NCBI GenBank assembly: GCA_947652605.1
Contig: OX393576.1
Location: 15,464,575-15,528,574, forward strand
Length of the DNA: 64,000 bases
Direction of reading: 5' to 3'
Source of the DNA: Elmis aenea
Lineage: Eukaryota > Arthropoda > Insecta > Coleoptera > Elmidae
The translations under genes were made by a program, and so were the position numbers. The notes beneath the pieces are model-generated. The model had not been told where the DNA came from, did not search any database, and saw only the letters and a program-made list of their open reading frames with translations. Of this stretch, positions 13,301 to 25,502 are shown piece by piece (position 1 is the stretch's first letter; each line of letters starts with the position of its first letter).

Positions 13301-14425
13301 ATTAACAAACAATTCTATTTGTTATAGAAACGTTGAAGAAGTGGAAAATATCCGTTCATTAATTGAAGAGCAGCAACAACGGGCTAATGCTTGCCGTGAA
13401 AAAACGGAAGCAACACAAAAAATACTACAATCAATACGTTCAAGTTTGGATGGGTTTTATTCACTCATAAACCCGTTTCCTTCCACAGATTCTGACACTC
13501 ACTCAGTTTTAAAACAGCTCGAAAGCAAATTACGAGAAGTTACGTATAAAACTAAAAACAACAATGAAGAGGAAACAGAACAAGTATAAAAATAAATATA
13601 ACTATCTTTGCTTATCTTACAATCAACCATTTAATTCAGATTGAAACTTTGGAAATAGACGAAGATAAATGGCTTCCTCAGTCCTACAGTGGTTTAGTGC
13701 GTCGTACGCCTATTCCACAACCGGGAGCAACTCCAGATCAACCTCTTCCTGCAGGTAATAATGAGATGAGATTTGTATTTAGAGAGCTGGAGGTTGTTTT
13801 CCTATGCATTTTTTAAGTGAAAAAATAGAGTTATGCGATACGGGTAAAACAATCACATACGTATGTCCATATCTGTAAAAACTTAACATTGGAGTTAATT
13901 AACTGATAATGGGTTGTGAAGAATAGAATATAGAATGCTTTACCTAGATATGCAAAAACCACGGCCGTCTCTAGGAGTTGCAGGATTTCGGATAAATATT
14001 TTGTTGTGGGCCCTGTATCATTAACAGTTACTTTGTATTATTCTGCATATTTACCATACCGTTGTAACTTTGTTGTGCTTTTGATGAGCTAAGTTCTATA
14101 AAGCGCGCGGGGGTCTAGCTAGCACTAGTCTAAGGGCGGTACTAGGTTTTAAAAAAAGTCGGAATACTGTAATAGCGCTTAAGACTTTATTAAAATTCAA
14201 AATACACTGCTTTTAATGTGGTGTAGTCAAAAGTTTTTTCCCTAAAAAATCACCCTAAGTAACTACAAAATAAACGATACCAGCTTTATATTTAATTTTA
14301 TTGTAGCATCTGAAGACGAAGAAGAAGTTCCAACGAGAGGTTTCCTAAAACGACAAGCACAGTTGGTCATCGACGCTAAATCACGCAGAAAAAATTTAAG
14401 ACTACAAGTTCCTAGAAAAAAATAA
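10335..14425 (+). CDS. ODAD3: Outer dynein arm docking complex subunit 3 (CCDC151-like)
   Basis: A coiled-coil protein of 546 residues in nine exons: 10335-10425, 11566-11846, 12279-12380, 12456-12644, 12700-13009, 13069-13246, 13328-13583, 13640-13754, 14307-14425. All junctions are GT-AG and phases agree throughout. Family matches by eye: KKIQL followed by EGQRKALFEE near the N-terminus, an FEKLKEATG..STDEVLNRF block, and an acidic SEDEEE tail ending in a basic stretch, in the same order as vertebrate CCDC151 (about 595 residues). Family role: docks outer dynein arms to doublet microtubules in motile cilia. In insects, motile axonemes are largely confined to sperm flagella and chordotonal sensory cilia, so testis expression is inferred. 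The start gives an N-terminus shorter than in vertebrates but aligned with the conserved part; an upstream non-coding exon is possible. Confidence 0.88.
10620..10996. mobile_element. hAT-type MITE in ODAD3 intron 1
   Basis: The ends are CAGTGGTGAGCTATG and, inverted, CAGTGGTGAGCTGTAGG. A perfect 8-bp duplication gctataag flanks it (10612-10619, 10997-11004). Inside the right half the unit aacaaagggctcgc recurs in near-tandem. Non-coding. Confidence 0.9.
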
Positions 14426-14519
14426 ATTTCCACATGAATCGCTAAATTTAAAAAAAGTAACGATTATCAGGTATAAATTTGATCAGCTTAAATGTTCTTA
14501 TTCGGGTATCATTCAACAT

Positions 14520-14725
14520 CAGAGCCGGTTAGTTTGCGGGTTTGTGTTCAAATTAAATTCGGGGCCAAAAAAACTACGTTTTATTTACCTACTCATTAAA
14601 TAAACATGTTTTTTTCAAATTAAATTTTTAACTTATTTCAATTAAAAAGCATCACCAGTGCGGGGGCGGATTACTTGCGGGACCGTGTGCGGTGCACACC
14701 CTGCACTCCCCTTAGACCGGCTCTG
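14520..14725. mobile_element. hAT-like MITE downstream of ODAD3
   Basis: The ends CAGAGCCGGTTAGTTTGC and, inverted, CAGAGCCGGTCTAAGGGG share the first 11 bases. No matching target octamer was found on the flanks (ttcaacat against tatttgtt), so the class is inferred from terminal sequence only. It contains an AATAAA at 14599-14604, about 175 bases after the ODAD3 stop codon. Confidence 0.6.
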
Positions 14726-15416
14726 TATTTGTTTTAGTAACTGCTTCCGAGTTATTCAATTATTAATGTAAATAAATGTATGTCACCTATCACCCCATCT
14801 TTTTTTATATGCCCACAGTAATTCTAAACCAGTTTCATCAGTAACAATATAATTAAGTAAACAAGACTTGAGCCTTAACAATTACTAGTGTACTAGTCTA
14901 TCATTCTTTAAGTACCCATGGTACCTACAATAAAACGCAATTTTTTAAATGAAATTTTGTATAGTTGAAGGTACCCATTTTTCCTCCGAACTTTCGGGGA
15001 CACTCACTAAACAAAAAATCCTTGACTAACTTCTGTGAAAATCATGCAAAATTCAAATAAAAGAGCAGAAGGTTCCTAACACTTCTGCACATTTTAAAAC
15101 TTCCCCCACTCCAGTTTTTGTATCCAATGAGCGATTACACTGTTACAATGTTGCCAGACTTATCATATTTGCATAGTTTGGCAACACTGACTGTACCGCA
15201 CCATTGCTCACATTATTTTAAAAGTGTATGAGAAAATGATGAAAATCGGGGACAAATATAATCCGGGACTTAAGCCTTGTTTCGGGGTCTGTTCCCGAAA
15301 ATCGGGGACGAATGGTCACCTAAGTATAGTTTGTTTAATTTAATTACTCAAATATAAAAGGTTAGCTTCATTTTGTTTGTTTACACCCGGTATATAGAAA
15401 ACAAGCGAGTTTAAAT
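14726..15416. other. Intergenic DNA
   Basis: No gene was seen. Between about 14960 and 15330 there are weakly inverted tracts (tttcggggacac and aatcggggacgaatggtcacc) that may be a decayed transposon, but the ends cannot be fixed. Confidence 0.35.
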
Positions 15417-15831
15417 CAGGGGTCCTCAACCTTTTGACTACCGCGTACCATTAAAAGAAAAACTCAAAAATGTTTGTGCCACCACCAAATTTAAAATTTA
15501 TTCTCTTGCGAAATATTAAATTGCAATTAATGAGCAAATTTAACTTTTTTTATCAAATACATTATATTTCACGTACTACCTACTTCCAGGGGCGTTGAGA
15601 GACGTCGCCGGGCCAGGGAGAAAAATTTACCGGGGCCCCAAGTAAATAAATTATTTGAAAATGTATTTTTAAAAAAAAAATAATATGAATCGTGATTATT
15701 TAATACATCATAATTAAAACAATATGTGGGCCCTTAAATTAAAACCGGGCCCGGGGCTCGGAGCCCCTCTGTCCCCCCTGTCATCGGCCCTGCCTACTTC
15801 TTTTTAAAGTATCACCGGTTGAGAATTGCTG
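15417..15831. mobile_element. hAT-type MITE carrying a second hAT MITE
   Basis: The outer ends are CAGGGGTCCTCAACC and, inverted, CAGCAATTCTCAACC. The flanks gtttaaat and gtttgaat match at seven of eight bases. It is interrupted by the element at 15587-15792. Confidence 0.8.
15587..15792. mobile_element. Nested hAT-type MITE
   Basis: A 206-base insertion with ends CAGGGGCGTTGAGAG and, inverted, CAGGGCCGATGACAGG. It is flanked by the perfect 8-bp duplication cctacttc (15579-15586, 15793-15800), which dates it as younger than the surrounding element. Confidence 0.88.
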
Positions 15832-18760
15832 GTTTGAATAAAAAACATATTAGTCAATTTATTGAATCAAAAAAAAACATCTTATTTATTGTAATTTCCT
15901 TTAATTTTAGTTTCTAAATAAATGTTACTATTTAAGTGTATGAAGAAAGAACTTTTTTTTGTATGAAGCACAAACTACGGATATTTCTAATTGAACACAT
16001 CCATAAAATTAATATGTATGCAGATAATAAATTCTTTAATAAATTGTGAAGATATGCATATTTTTAATAAAATTGTCTTATATGGTCACAAAAGCTGAAC
16101 TTTTTTCTTCATGTGCTAATTAATATTGTCACAACTTTTGCATGATCTTTGATTTCACTTTGGTCACAAAATTTGACAATTTTTTTAAACATTTTCGGAC
16201 TAGAAGCTACCTACATTCACCAACATTATAATATAAAAACAAAATAGTATTTTAAAAAATGTTTACTAATTCACATGGTACATGTTTAAACAAAAGTTGG
16301 CAACGATGTAGACATTTTTAAGACAAAATATTACTCGACTTAAAAAAATTAATCATCAAGGCACCAACACAACTATTGAATAATATTTTAAAAATCAGAC
16401 ATAAATAATTCTAAAAATTTATTTCAATTAACATCAGATAAGCAAGCCACCCAAACATCCAACTGAAAAATAATTTATACAGATTTTTCTGCATATGATA
16501 AAAATACATTTAGTACTAAAATTTGTTTTACGCATACTTACATATTAAACAGTTCTTATAAAAAAATCATCTGAATCTTGCCCTAAAATGGTTTACGCAA
16601 TAAAATAATCTGCATTTTGCAATTAAAATAATTAATAATTCTGCCTTTTGATATCTTACACATTACTCATATACAATAAATTGCGTTAAGTTATAATTCA
16701 ACCAATAAATTACATCAAAACATGGAATGTTGACAATATTAAAATGAAGTAACTAATAAGAAATCAAAGTTCAGATCAATTTTGTTTAATAAACAGCAGA
16801 TATACTACACATTCCTTGATGCAGTTCTATCCTGGACTTCAGTCTTATTAAACTAACTACCATAAATAAACTGATTAACACAAAAAATACATTTTTAGAA
16901 CACATATACATAAAACATTAACCTTAGATTCCCTAAGCGAATTCAGAATTTATTAGTAAAATGTGTGTAACTCATAAATAAAATTTATATATACAATTAC
17001 TTAGTACTTTACTAAATGAATCAACTACGTGATAAAAATAATTATTGTTTGTAAGGGGCACCCCATGGTTTACATAGTAGTAAAGTTACCTCTGAAATAA
17101 TGGTAGTGTAAAAAAACACACTAGTAAATCATGCTTATGCTATCAGCCTATTGAATATTAAAAATATAAACTAGAAATGTTTAAGGAAAATATCACACTA
17201 ATGCTTTGACAATTTTCATAAAGCTAACGGAAATTTTAAAAAATTGACAAAAAACATGAAATCTGATGTACTTTAAACATAAAATAATTAAATTCATCCC
17301 TGCTTGCTACAGCATTTCCAAGTGTGATTTTTGACTTAAAAATTGTTGCAAAAATTGTATCGTAGCGGACACAACAAACACCTCCAATACACAAATTTTG
17401 ATACTGTAACATTAATTAAAAGCAAGTTACAAGCAACTTAACTTAAAATGATACATTCTTGAAAAAATTATTAAAAAACTTCCCCGAATAAGGAGAGGGA
17501 ACCAATTATATTTCAAATTCAGTGAAAACTGTTGCGTACAAATCACAACTCTGAAATTCATTGAGCTATTTAATATTTTGCTTATTTTTGTTGGAACAAA
17601 AATATAATAAAATATCTGATCAAAGTTTATTAAATAGAGGTAGCAATGGTCCCAAAATTATTATAACTTATTAATTATTTAGACACGTACGTGGAAAAAA
17701 ATTAATCATTTACAAAAATGCTAGTTTCATACATGCATTTTCTTTTAAAACTCTTGCAAAAATGTCACTACTTAGAAAAACAAAAAATTTTAAAAACTTT
17801 TTGACATAATCATGGTCAACTGTACCTAAATATACTTTCTAGTAATTCGTTTAAATTACCAATTATTTTTTTTTTTAGTTTTCCCTCACAATTAATGACT
17901 AAAAATGAAAGTTTCCATTTAAATGTTTATAGGGAAAACCGAAAGTATATAAATAAAAATAACTATGCTGACAGAACTTTAGAATAATGATTTTACAACT
18001 AAATCAATTTTGTTATTCAACTTCAGATCACACCCTCTCCTATACTTATTAAAAAATGTGTCCTTAAAAATTTTCAAGAATGTTTTATAGAAGAATGTTT
18101 AATGTTTCAATCAATACATAACAGAGATGCTCAACTGTTATTACCACTGAATACTATGTCTATATTATAATAAATTTTGCAAAACTTTTGCTGTACATGA
18201 TCACACCTCCCAATGAAGTGTTAGTACCTATTCCATAATATTCCCATACCATATTAAAGAGCTTACTTCTGGTAAAACAGAAAATTAGACTGTGCAAGAA
18301 TGTGCGGTATTTAATTTCACTTATTGAGCACCTCCGATGTAACACGTATTACAAAAACCTTTTACAACAAACCGGTAGATGAATTATTTCTGATGTAAAA
18401 CGTAACTAATATTTTATATTTGTAATACACTTGTTGCTAGAGGGAAATTCAAAATCAACAATAAATTAATACACATCAAAACTGATTTGTTTTTTATTAA
18501 ATAAATTAGCATGGCAGTGAAAAATGCTTTTTGGCAGTTTTATGATATTCATTTACGTTTGTCGATTATATTAATTAACAATGGGCATTTTTAAGAAAAT
18601 GTAGAAAATTACATTAAACTTTAAATGCTATAGTTCATACGACTTGCAATGCACTAATATAACAGTAAATTGAGGCTTTCCAATTTTAACACAAGTTTTA
18701 GTAGCTGCGTGTGCGTTTGCTCAATATAAAAAACTAGGAATTGTTATTTAATAAGTTTAA
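15832..18760 (-). other. AT-rich tract, possibly distal 3' UTR of Pcl
   Basis: No reading frame with family resemblance on either strand. Minus-strand AATAAA motifs occur here (for example the complement at about 15880), so some of it could be an extended 3' UTR of the gene ending at 19741. This is inference; transcript data would decide. Confidence 0.3.
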
Positions 18761-19285
18761 CAGTGGCGTGCATTCCATGGATGCGCGGGCATCCCTTGTA
18801 TTTTCTAAATTTCGTTTACATATTATTTTATTTCGAATTATGTACATAAGTTGTATTATTTCAAAATTAATAAATTTCCATAGATATGTTACGCATTTTA
18901 TAAATAATTTCCAACGTAAAGTTTATAAAGTGCCTGAATGCTTGCCTTTATATCCTAATATTAGCAGTGGATGCGGAACTCGACAATCATCTAATTTAAA
19001 CAAACCTGTATCTCTTATAATATGCGAGATTCCCATGCTGCAAATGTAATCTGGGACACCCTGTATATTTCATAACATATTTTCATATATATAGCAAATA
19101 CAGTTTTTTATTTCTGAGAGTAGTTTTAAGTTTTGAATATTTTGTACCATTTTCAGGTTAATTAGACCGATTGGTCAAATAATTCAGTTTTGAATTCTAA
19201 GTCATGAAATTAACAAAGGATTTTCGAATATTTAATAAAATTATGTAACCGCATCCCCATCATCAAAAGTCACCGCACGCCACTG
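18761..19285. mobile_element. hAT-type MITE with perfect target duplication
   Basis: The ends CAGTGGCGTGC and GCACGCCACTG are inverted. Both flanks are aagtttaa (18753-18760, 19286-19293), a perfect 8-bp duplication. The right half contains gggacaccctgtata, probably one end of a different, broken element. Non-coding. Confidence 0.92.
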
Positions 19286-19740
19286 AAGTTTAACGATTAA
19301 GTTTGCAACGAATAACGTATGCACCATATCAAAGTTAAAAGATACTTTGATGTAATTTAGTTGCCCTTAAAACCGTGATAAAATTGGGAAGCCTTCCAAG
19401 GAACCATAATGCAATTTTCAATTCAAACAAGCCTTCCTTTACCAAGTACCAACGTCATTTCTCTATAATCATTATTTACATCATTAATGCAATTTGCAAT
19501 TATGAAACACGAACTTTTGCATCCTTATTTACAGCAATTTACATGCTCCCATTCATGACACAAAAATGACTCAACACTCCCCGTTAAATATGAACATTAT
19601 TTAGATTACAGTCAGTACTACCTTTTTTTTAAAGCGACATCTCTATATATACCTTGTGAAAATCATAAGATCACATACAGCGTCACATGAACACACAGAT
19701 GGAATATACATCTAACATTAGAATAAGTACCTGAACAGGA
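19286..19740 (-). other. Probable proximal 3' UTR of Pcl
   Basis: Immediately downstream of the Pcl stop codon on the minus strand. No coding signature was seen. Confidence 0.4.
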
Positions 19741-22700
19741 TCAAGTCATTCCGTTGCTGGGTCCTTCCCACTCCATGAGATACTGTATTTTTCCAACCGG
19801 ACCGATACGTTTCGCTTTGACTGTGAATCTTTCTCCGGCTGCGATACGATTCGCCGCACCGAAATAAATGTTAACAGAACTTTTTAGATCGTCGATATCA
19901 ATGTCGGGCTCCTGCTTCACGGGACTAGGTTTCGGAGTCGGAGTATTCGGAGACTTTTCCGTCTCCTGACATTTCTCCTGCCTCTGTCGCAGTCGTCTTC
20001 CGTTTAGAGCATAGTCTACACAGCTACCTATCTGCGAACTGCTGGAAGAAGTTTGATTAAGACTAGAACGCAAGTTTCTGTGAGCGTCAGGTCGAACCGG
20101 TACGACAGTGGCCGTTTTACTAGCCGTCGGTTGACCCGAACTGTAAGGAGATAACTGACTGGTGCGTCCTCTGCGTAATCTGCGACGTTTTACTTCCCCG
20201 TTGGGTCCTATGCAAATATCCTTCTCGCTTAACTGTCGTTTCATGGCTTTTGCCACCGGTCGACCTGGTATAACAGCAGTCAACGGCAACGGTAAGGTAA
20301 TGGAATCTTTACTCCGTCGTTTTTTGGTTTGCTCTTCGTTGTTGCCGATCAGAAGAGCAAGGAACGGATTGTTATTCCCCTTAAAATCCTTCGGGGGTGG
20401 GATAATTAAATCTAAGGTACTCTTCGAAGACGTTTCATCTCCGGATGTATCGCAAGGCGTGTTCAGTTCTATAGCACTCGCTTCCAAATTACTTCTGGCT
20501 AAATTGGATTTCGTCAGCTTACTATTAACACCTTTACTAAGTTCATTGAGATTTTGAGCTAAAACGTTGGAGTGATCTGAGTAGTCAGCGTGAAGATCTG
20601 ATCCCGACGCTGGAGTCCCAGATGCAGGCGGAGTGGGAGGTGCCGATACGGACGTTGGAGGAGTTAAAGGCAGTGATTCGCTATTTCTACTAGATTTAGT
20701 TGCATCTAAACTTAGTCTTTTAACAGAATTATACGTAGTTTCGTTGCTAACTTTCCTGGATGTTTCCGTTTTCACTACTTTCCTCTTCTGTCTTCGTAAT
20801 AGCTTCTCGCGACCCCTGTTATTCATGGTCAACAACCTCTTCCGGCGTTGTAGGCTAATTTTCGGGAAAGGAACACTTTTTTTAACACAACCACCACGAT
20901 TAAAATCAGTTTTGTACAATTTATGGCCGATGTCCAAATGTCTTTCTTCTTGCTCAGCGTCGGGGCTTGGACAGGGGGACTCTGTTTCCGATAAGGCCGT
21001 GTTTTGTTGATAAGCAGTGCCCATCATAATGTTTAGCATATGATTATCAACGGGCACTAACATTTTACTCACCAAATCGTCTTGCAGCTTAAAGTCTACC
21101 TTCGTCAACGGCAAGAACTGAAGTCTACGGTTACCCTGCCATCTTTCTCTCAATTCATTTTCACAAATTACACCCGTGGATGGCAAAGTAACGCAGGGAG
21201 CTGGTGGTGGTAGTCTAACACGAAGACCCCATATAGTTGTCCTCTTTTTAATTTCACGGCCACATTTAAAACGATTCCTATTATTTGTTAATACCGACAG
21301 AATATTCTCTCGCCTTTCTTGTTTTGTAACATTAAAAATCTGTAAAAAAATTATTTTAAAATACAAAAGATAAAGTGGCTAGCAACCACGAAGTACCTTT
21401 GGTGGAAGTTGCAACGCGTGCCAGTTGTCGTTAATATACGGAATGATAACAGTATCTAAATCGTAATACTTTTTAGCATTGAATGCTGTTAAATTAAATA
21501 ACATTAGATGAACCATATCCACCCATTTCACTTCTAGTCGTCTCAGAAACTCCTTCGCTTGATTACAAATAGCACACACAAACACATAAAACCTAAAAAT
21601 TTGAAATCGTCATTTAAAATTCACCCAACTTCAATGCGAAATTTACCTGTCACCACAATACAATGGATACTGCAAACACTTAACGCATTTTTCGTGGAAC
21701 CACTGTCTGCATCTACCACACTGTAACATCTGTGTGTACCATTCCCCATTACCACCGCAATAACAATATATTTGTTCCATATTCACACGATGATATGTGT
21801 CCCAATTTAAAGCTTCGGCCTACAATTGATCGTTATTAAAACACTTTCTATTTCAAAAAATTGACATGTAACTTTAAAATTCAATATTCTATAAAACTAT
21901 TTAATGGGTGTCTGTATTGAGACATGTATCAAAAATGTTGAATTCATTTTTATGTTTACATCCATAAGAAATAATAAAAATATTAACTTTGCCCTTCTTT
22001 TTTAGGGTGTTAATTTTTTTTGCAATTTTATAAACTAACAAGGGAACCTCACTTGGTGGTTCTAAAATCGGTTGATGGGACTAAGATTTTCTGAAAGAAG
22101 ATCGTGAATGAAGAAGAGTACCAACTTTTTTGGCTCCGTAAACTTAAAACTTACCGTTGAAACTCAATTTTTGTTTTTGAAAAAATGCACGAAATAGGTT
22201 AAACTGTTAAAGAAAGATACTTGAAGTGAACATAAATTTGTAAATAATTATTGTTAAATAATTATTGTTAAATAATTATTGTTAAATAATAATGCTTTTG
22301 TTTTATTAACAAGGTCCAAGTTTTCTCTTAAAAAAAAAAAAGAATTCGTAAATAACAATAATTGTTTTAAATTTTTTGACACCAAATCCAAATTTAAGAA
22401 AATCTGCAATACCAGGTGTAAATGAACTCTGGCTATTTGAGGTTATAAAAGTTAACCAAAATGATGCTATTGTACTCAAAATTGCTTCCTCTTCCCAAAA
22501 ATATAAAAATATACAGGGTGTTCGATTTAAAATAACAAAGTTAGGGTCATTTCCGGCGAAACCGGAAGTGAAACAATTAAGTGCATGTGCTCAAAAAATC
22601 CGAATTTTTACACATATCATGTGTCTAAAATGTTATTTATCTAGAATCAAAACTAAAGAAAAAAAGAGGGTGTGCCAGAGTTCATTTACACCTGGTACTT

Positions 22701-25502
22701 AAACCATTTCGCGCAATTTTTGAAAATAAAAATTGAGTTGCCGGGGCCAAAAAATTGGGACTCTTCTTCATTTACGATCTTCTTTCGGAAAATCTTGGTC
22801 CCATTAACCGACTTTAGTACCCCCAAGTGAGGTTCCCTTGTAAGTGAAAAAAAAAAAAGAAGGCTTAAAAAGATACTAACACTTAACTAGCTGTTATGAT
22901 TAGAAATTCTACAGAAGTCTTAGCTCCCAGTTGTTGTAACTTCCTTATAATTTTTACAATATATAGAAAAGCTTATTTAAGGTCAAACAAAACGATGAGT
23001 CAATATCATGATGGCAAAAATTTAATATGATAGAATGTAAGACATAACAATATGTAAAACTGATCATTAGAAGTACATGTGGCAGCTAACCTGCTAAACT
23101 GTATTTGTTAACACATTTTTTATATTAAAGTGGAAGCTGCTTGTGAATAACTCGAAACATATCACAAAAACATAACACAAAATATTTTTAATATTGTGGT
23201 GTTGCTTCAAAGAAAGCTAACTTTTATTAAAAAACAATTATAAACAAATTTATGGCAACTTAACAGCTTTAATTATTCCACCGCACTAATTATTACATTA
23301 GAATTGCTAATTAACATATAATTAAATTTTTATTAAGAAAGTATACAGCGTTATTTTTCACATTCTATTCTTCAATAATTAGTGATCATGCTTTTTCCAA
23401 ACATTTGTCGCTGGACAAATTTTACTTAAAACAGACACTACTAAAACAGCAGCTTTTCAAGGAACTGAACAATACATATTTTAGTTTTTACAAGCATACA
23501 AAATATGATTTTAAAAAAATAAGGAAATTCTAGTTGCAAGCAATTTAAAAATTACAATTTTAGTATTCAAATTTTTGTGAATATATTTACATGCAATAAA
23601 AACAACTCGGTGGAAGTGTGTGTTATCAATAATAAAAAGACATATTTTATGGAAGCCATAAAAATATTTACTACATGTAATCTGCATTGATATTGTCAGT
23701 TGTTCTCTTTTATTTTTTAAGTGCTAACTTTATTTTGTTTTGTTAGGGTTTTCGTTCTCATTTAACAAATTTTTAATTATAAATCATGTGTAATGTACGC
23801 CTACAAAAATGTTTGTACCGGTTGATAAGTATTTTGAATATCAGCACTGGATGTAATGCTGATTGTACAAAAACTGTGTAACAGTATACTTACATCATAA
23901 GGAAGTGACTTAGGAATTGTAGATGCAGCTGAACTATCACGACCTGAACATATCTTTCTTATTGAATCACGACGTAAATGTTTGTATTCGGCACTTTTTC
24001 TCTGTCTATGGGGTTCATTTTCAAGACACCTCCGACATATCCATGTCGAACCTATCAAAATAAAAATATGCTAAACCAGGGTTGAGCAAATTTAAATCAA
24101 ATGATTTTTTAAAAATCATCAATTTAAATCACTGATTACATGAGTACAATAAAATATTTTTAATAAAACAACATTTTATTTTCTCAAATAAAAAAACTAT
24201 AATAGGTGTATATACACGTATATAAGTATTTAAAAAAAAAAAACAAGTTATATGTATATAAGCATTAAATACATATACGTAACGTAAATAAATTCATTCA
24301 TTCAATTTAGAATAATATAGATTTATAAATTTTTGCTAAGGTAATATTGGAATAAAAATACCAATACAACAATTCACCACTGAATTAAATATATTGATTA
24401 TTAAATATATTAGCACAAAACAGAAATAGCATGTGAATATGTCACCAAATTCGATAATATGGTACATTTGATTTAAATCAAGAAAATCTGATTTTTATCA
24501 AATAAATCGATTTTTTTTATTTAAAAAAAAACATGATTTTTATCCACCCTGTGCTAAACAAATGTTATGTAATTTAGTTAAAAAATGTTTATATTTATTT
24601 ATTCTTGTATCCATTCATGATTGTGTACAATTCAATTACTATTCAGAAAAAGATGCTTCTCAACTAAATGTTAAAAATGAAGTATTAGCTATCTCGTCTT
24701 AAAAAAAGGATTCGATTAATTTTTTTTTCTGTTGTCAATTATCATCCCAACTCGTTCCATTTTTTTTTTAAATTACAGGAAGTAAAGTTAATGAATTATA
24801 TGTACTGGTACCAAACACTATTAAATAACTATAACTTTTCTCTTAACATTATTTTCTCCCACGTACGAAGCTATTTAAAAAGTAATGAATTGGCATTTTT
24901 TAAGGATTTATTCTAGTGATCAAGAAAACTTAAACTGGCTGCATATGCTGCACGACAACATCATTTAATTATAAATACAAATTACTTTATGTATTCAAAA
25001 TGCTGTATACTACAAATTGATACAAATATTTGTATAGTATAATCAAAGTATAGTTTAAAATCATACCTTCTTTGTGGCATTCAACAGGTATTTCAGGTTG
25101 ATGACATCGCTGATGATATCCTCTACCACATTTATCACAGACGGTGATCTCATGTTTATCCTTTGGTGCAGATTTTTTACATACAACACACAGTAAATCT
25201 TCCTGTTCTGGTGTGTTTAATTTCGTTAAATCTCTAATACTAGACCAATTTTCTGTATTATCTCCAAATTTAACAAGGCATTGCTCCCTTAATCCATCAA
25301 CTTCTACCACTGTTCCTAAGTAATATCGACCATCTTTATGTTTCAGCAGAACATCTTGACCAGGACTGAAATCGATTCGATCTTTTTCTACAGTTGTAGT
25401 CGAATCTGGGACTGCAGACTCTTCTAGTTCTCTCTCACTATTTAATTTTTTATTGCGGATGTTTGAATGTTGTGTAAAACTTGAATTAAGAATGGATGTC
25501 AT
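19741..25502 (-). CDS. Pcl: Polycomb-like protein (MTF2/PHF1/PHF19 family)
   Basis: Five coding exons read on the minus strand: 25502-25067, 24051-23894, 21819-21647, 21592-21397, 21339-19741, giving 853 residues with consistent phases. Domains in order: Tudor (about 43-95), PHD1 (about 104-158, with CVVC, CDKC and H..C zinc ligands, completed across the first intron by STWICRRC), PHD2 (about 215-265, YCYCGG...CGRCRQWFH), extended-homology winged-helix region (about 266-345), a long basic, serine-rich middle, and the C-terminal chromo-like domain starting [14 protein letters not shown] and ending near QYLMEWEG. The family is an accessory subunit of PRC2: it binds linker DNA or CpG-rich DNA through the extended-homology region and helps H3K27 methylation in the nucleus. 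The Tudor cage is incomplete (see findings). Introns 1 and 2 each hold a transposon. Start: first Met before the Tudor domain, with no longer in-frame candidate seen. Confidence 0.95.
22038..22841. mobile_element. Fold-back MITE with ACAAGGGAACCTC ends in Pcl intron 2
   Basis: Inverted ends ACAAGGGAACCTCACTTG and CAAGTGAGGTTCCCTTGT. The arms continue into matching blocks around aagaagatcgt and aactcaatttt. If the element begins at CAAGGG, the flanks give TAA on both sides, a PIF/Harbinger-type duplication, but a 2-bp reading is also possible. An internal tacagggtgttcg motif may be an end of another inserted element. Confidence 0.75.
22241..22290. repeat. 14-bp tandem repeat inside MITE
   Basis: The unit taaataattattgt is repeated three times plus a partial fourth. 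Confidence 0.9.
24077..24551. mobile_element. hAT-type MITE in Pcl intron 1
   Basis: The ends are CAGGGTTGAGCAAATTTAAA and, inverted, CAGGGTGGATAAAAATCA, with many GATTTAAATC-like motifs inside. A perfect 8-bp duplication tgctaaac flanks it (24069-24076, 24552-24559). Non-coding. Confidence 0.92.

Noticed and set aside
14940..15330. Possible decayed transposon with tcggggac motifs
   Set aside because: The two sides are only weakly inverted and no duplication can be defined.
18741..19049. 102-codon open frame overlapping a hAT MITE
   Set aside because: Starts outside and runs into a non-coding element, with no resemblance to a transposase.
20162..21010. Long plus-strand open frames opposite the last Pcl exon
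   Set aside because: They are the antisense of the Pcl coding exon, which has clear family motifs; no independent start or domain support.
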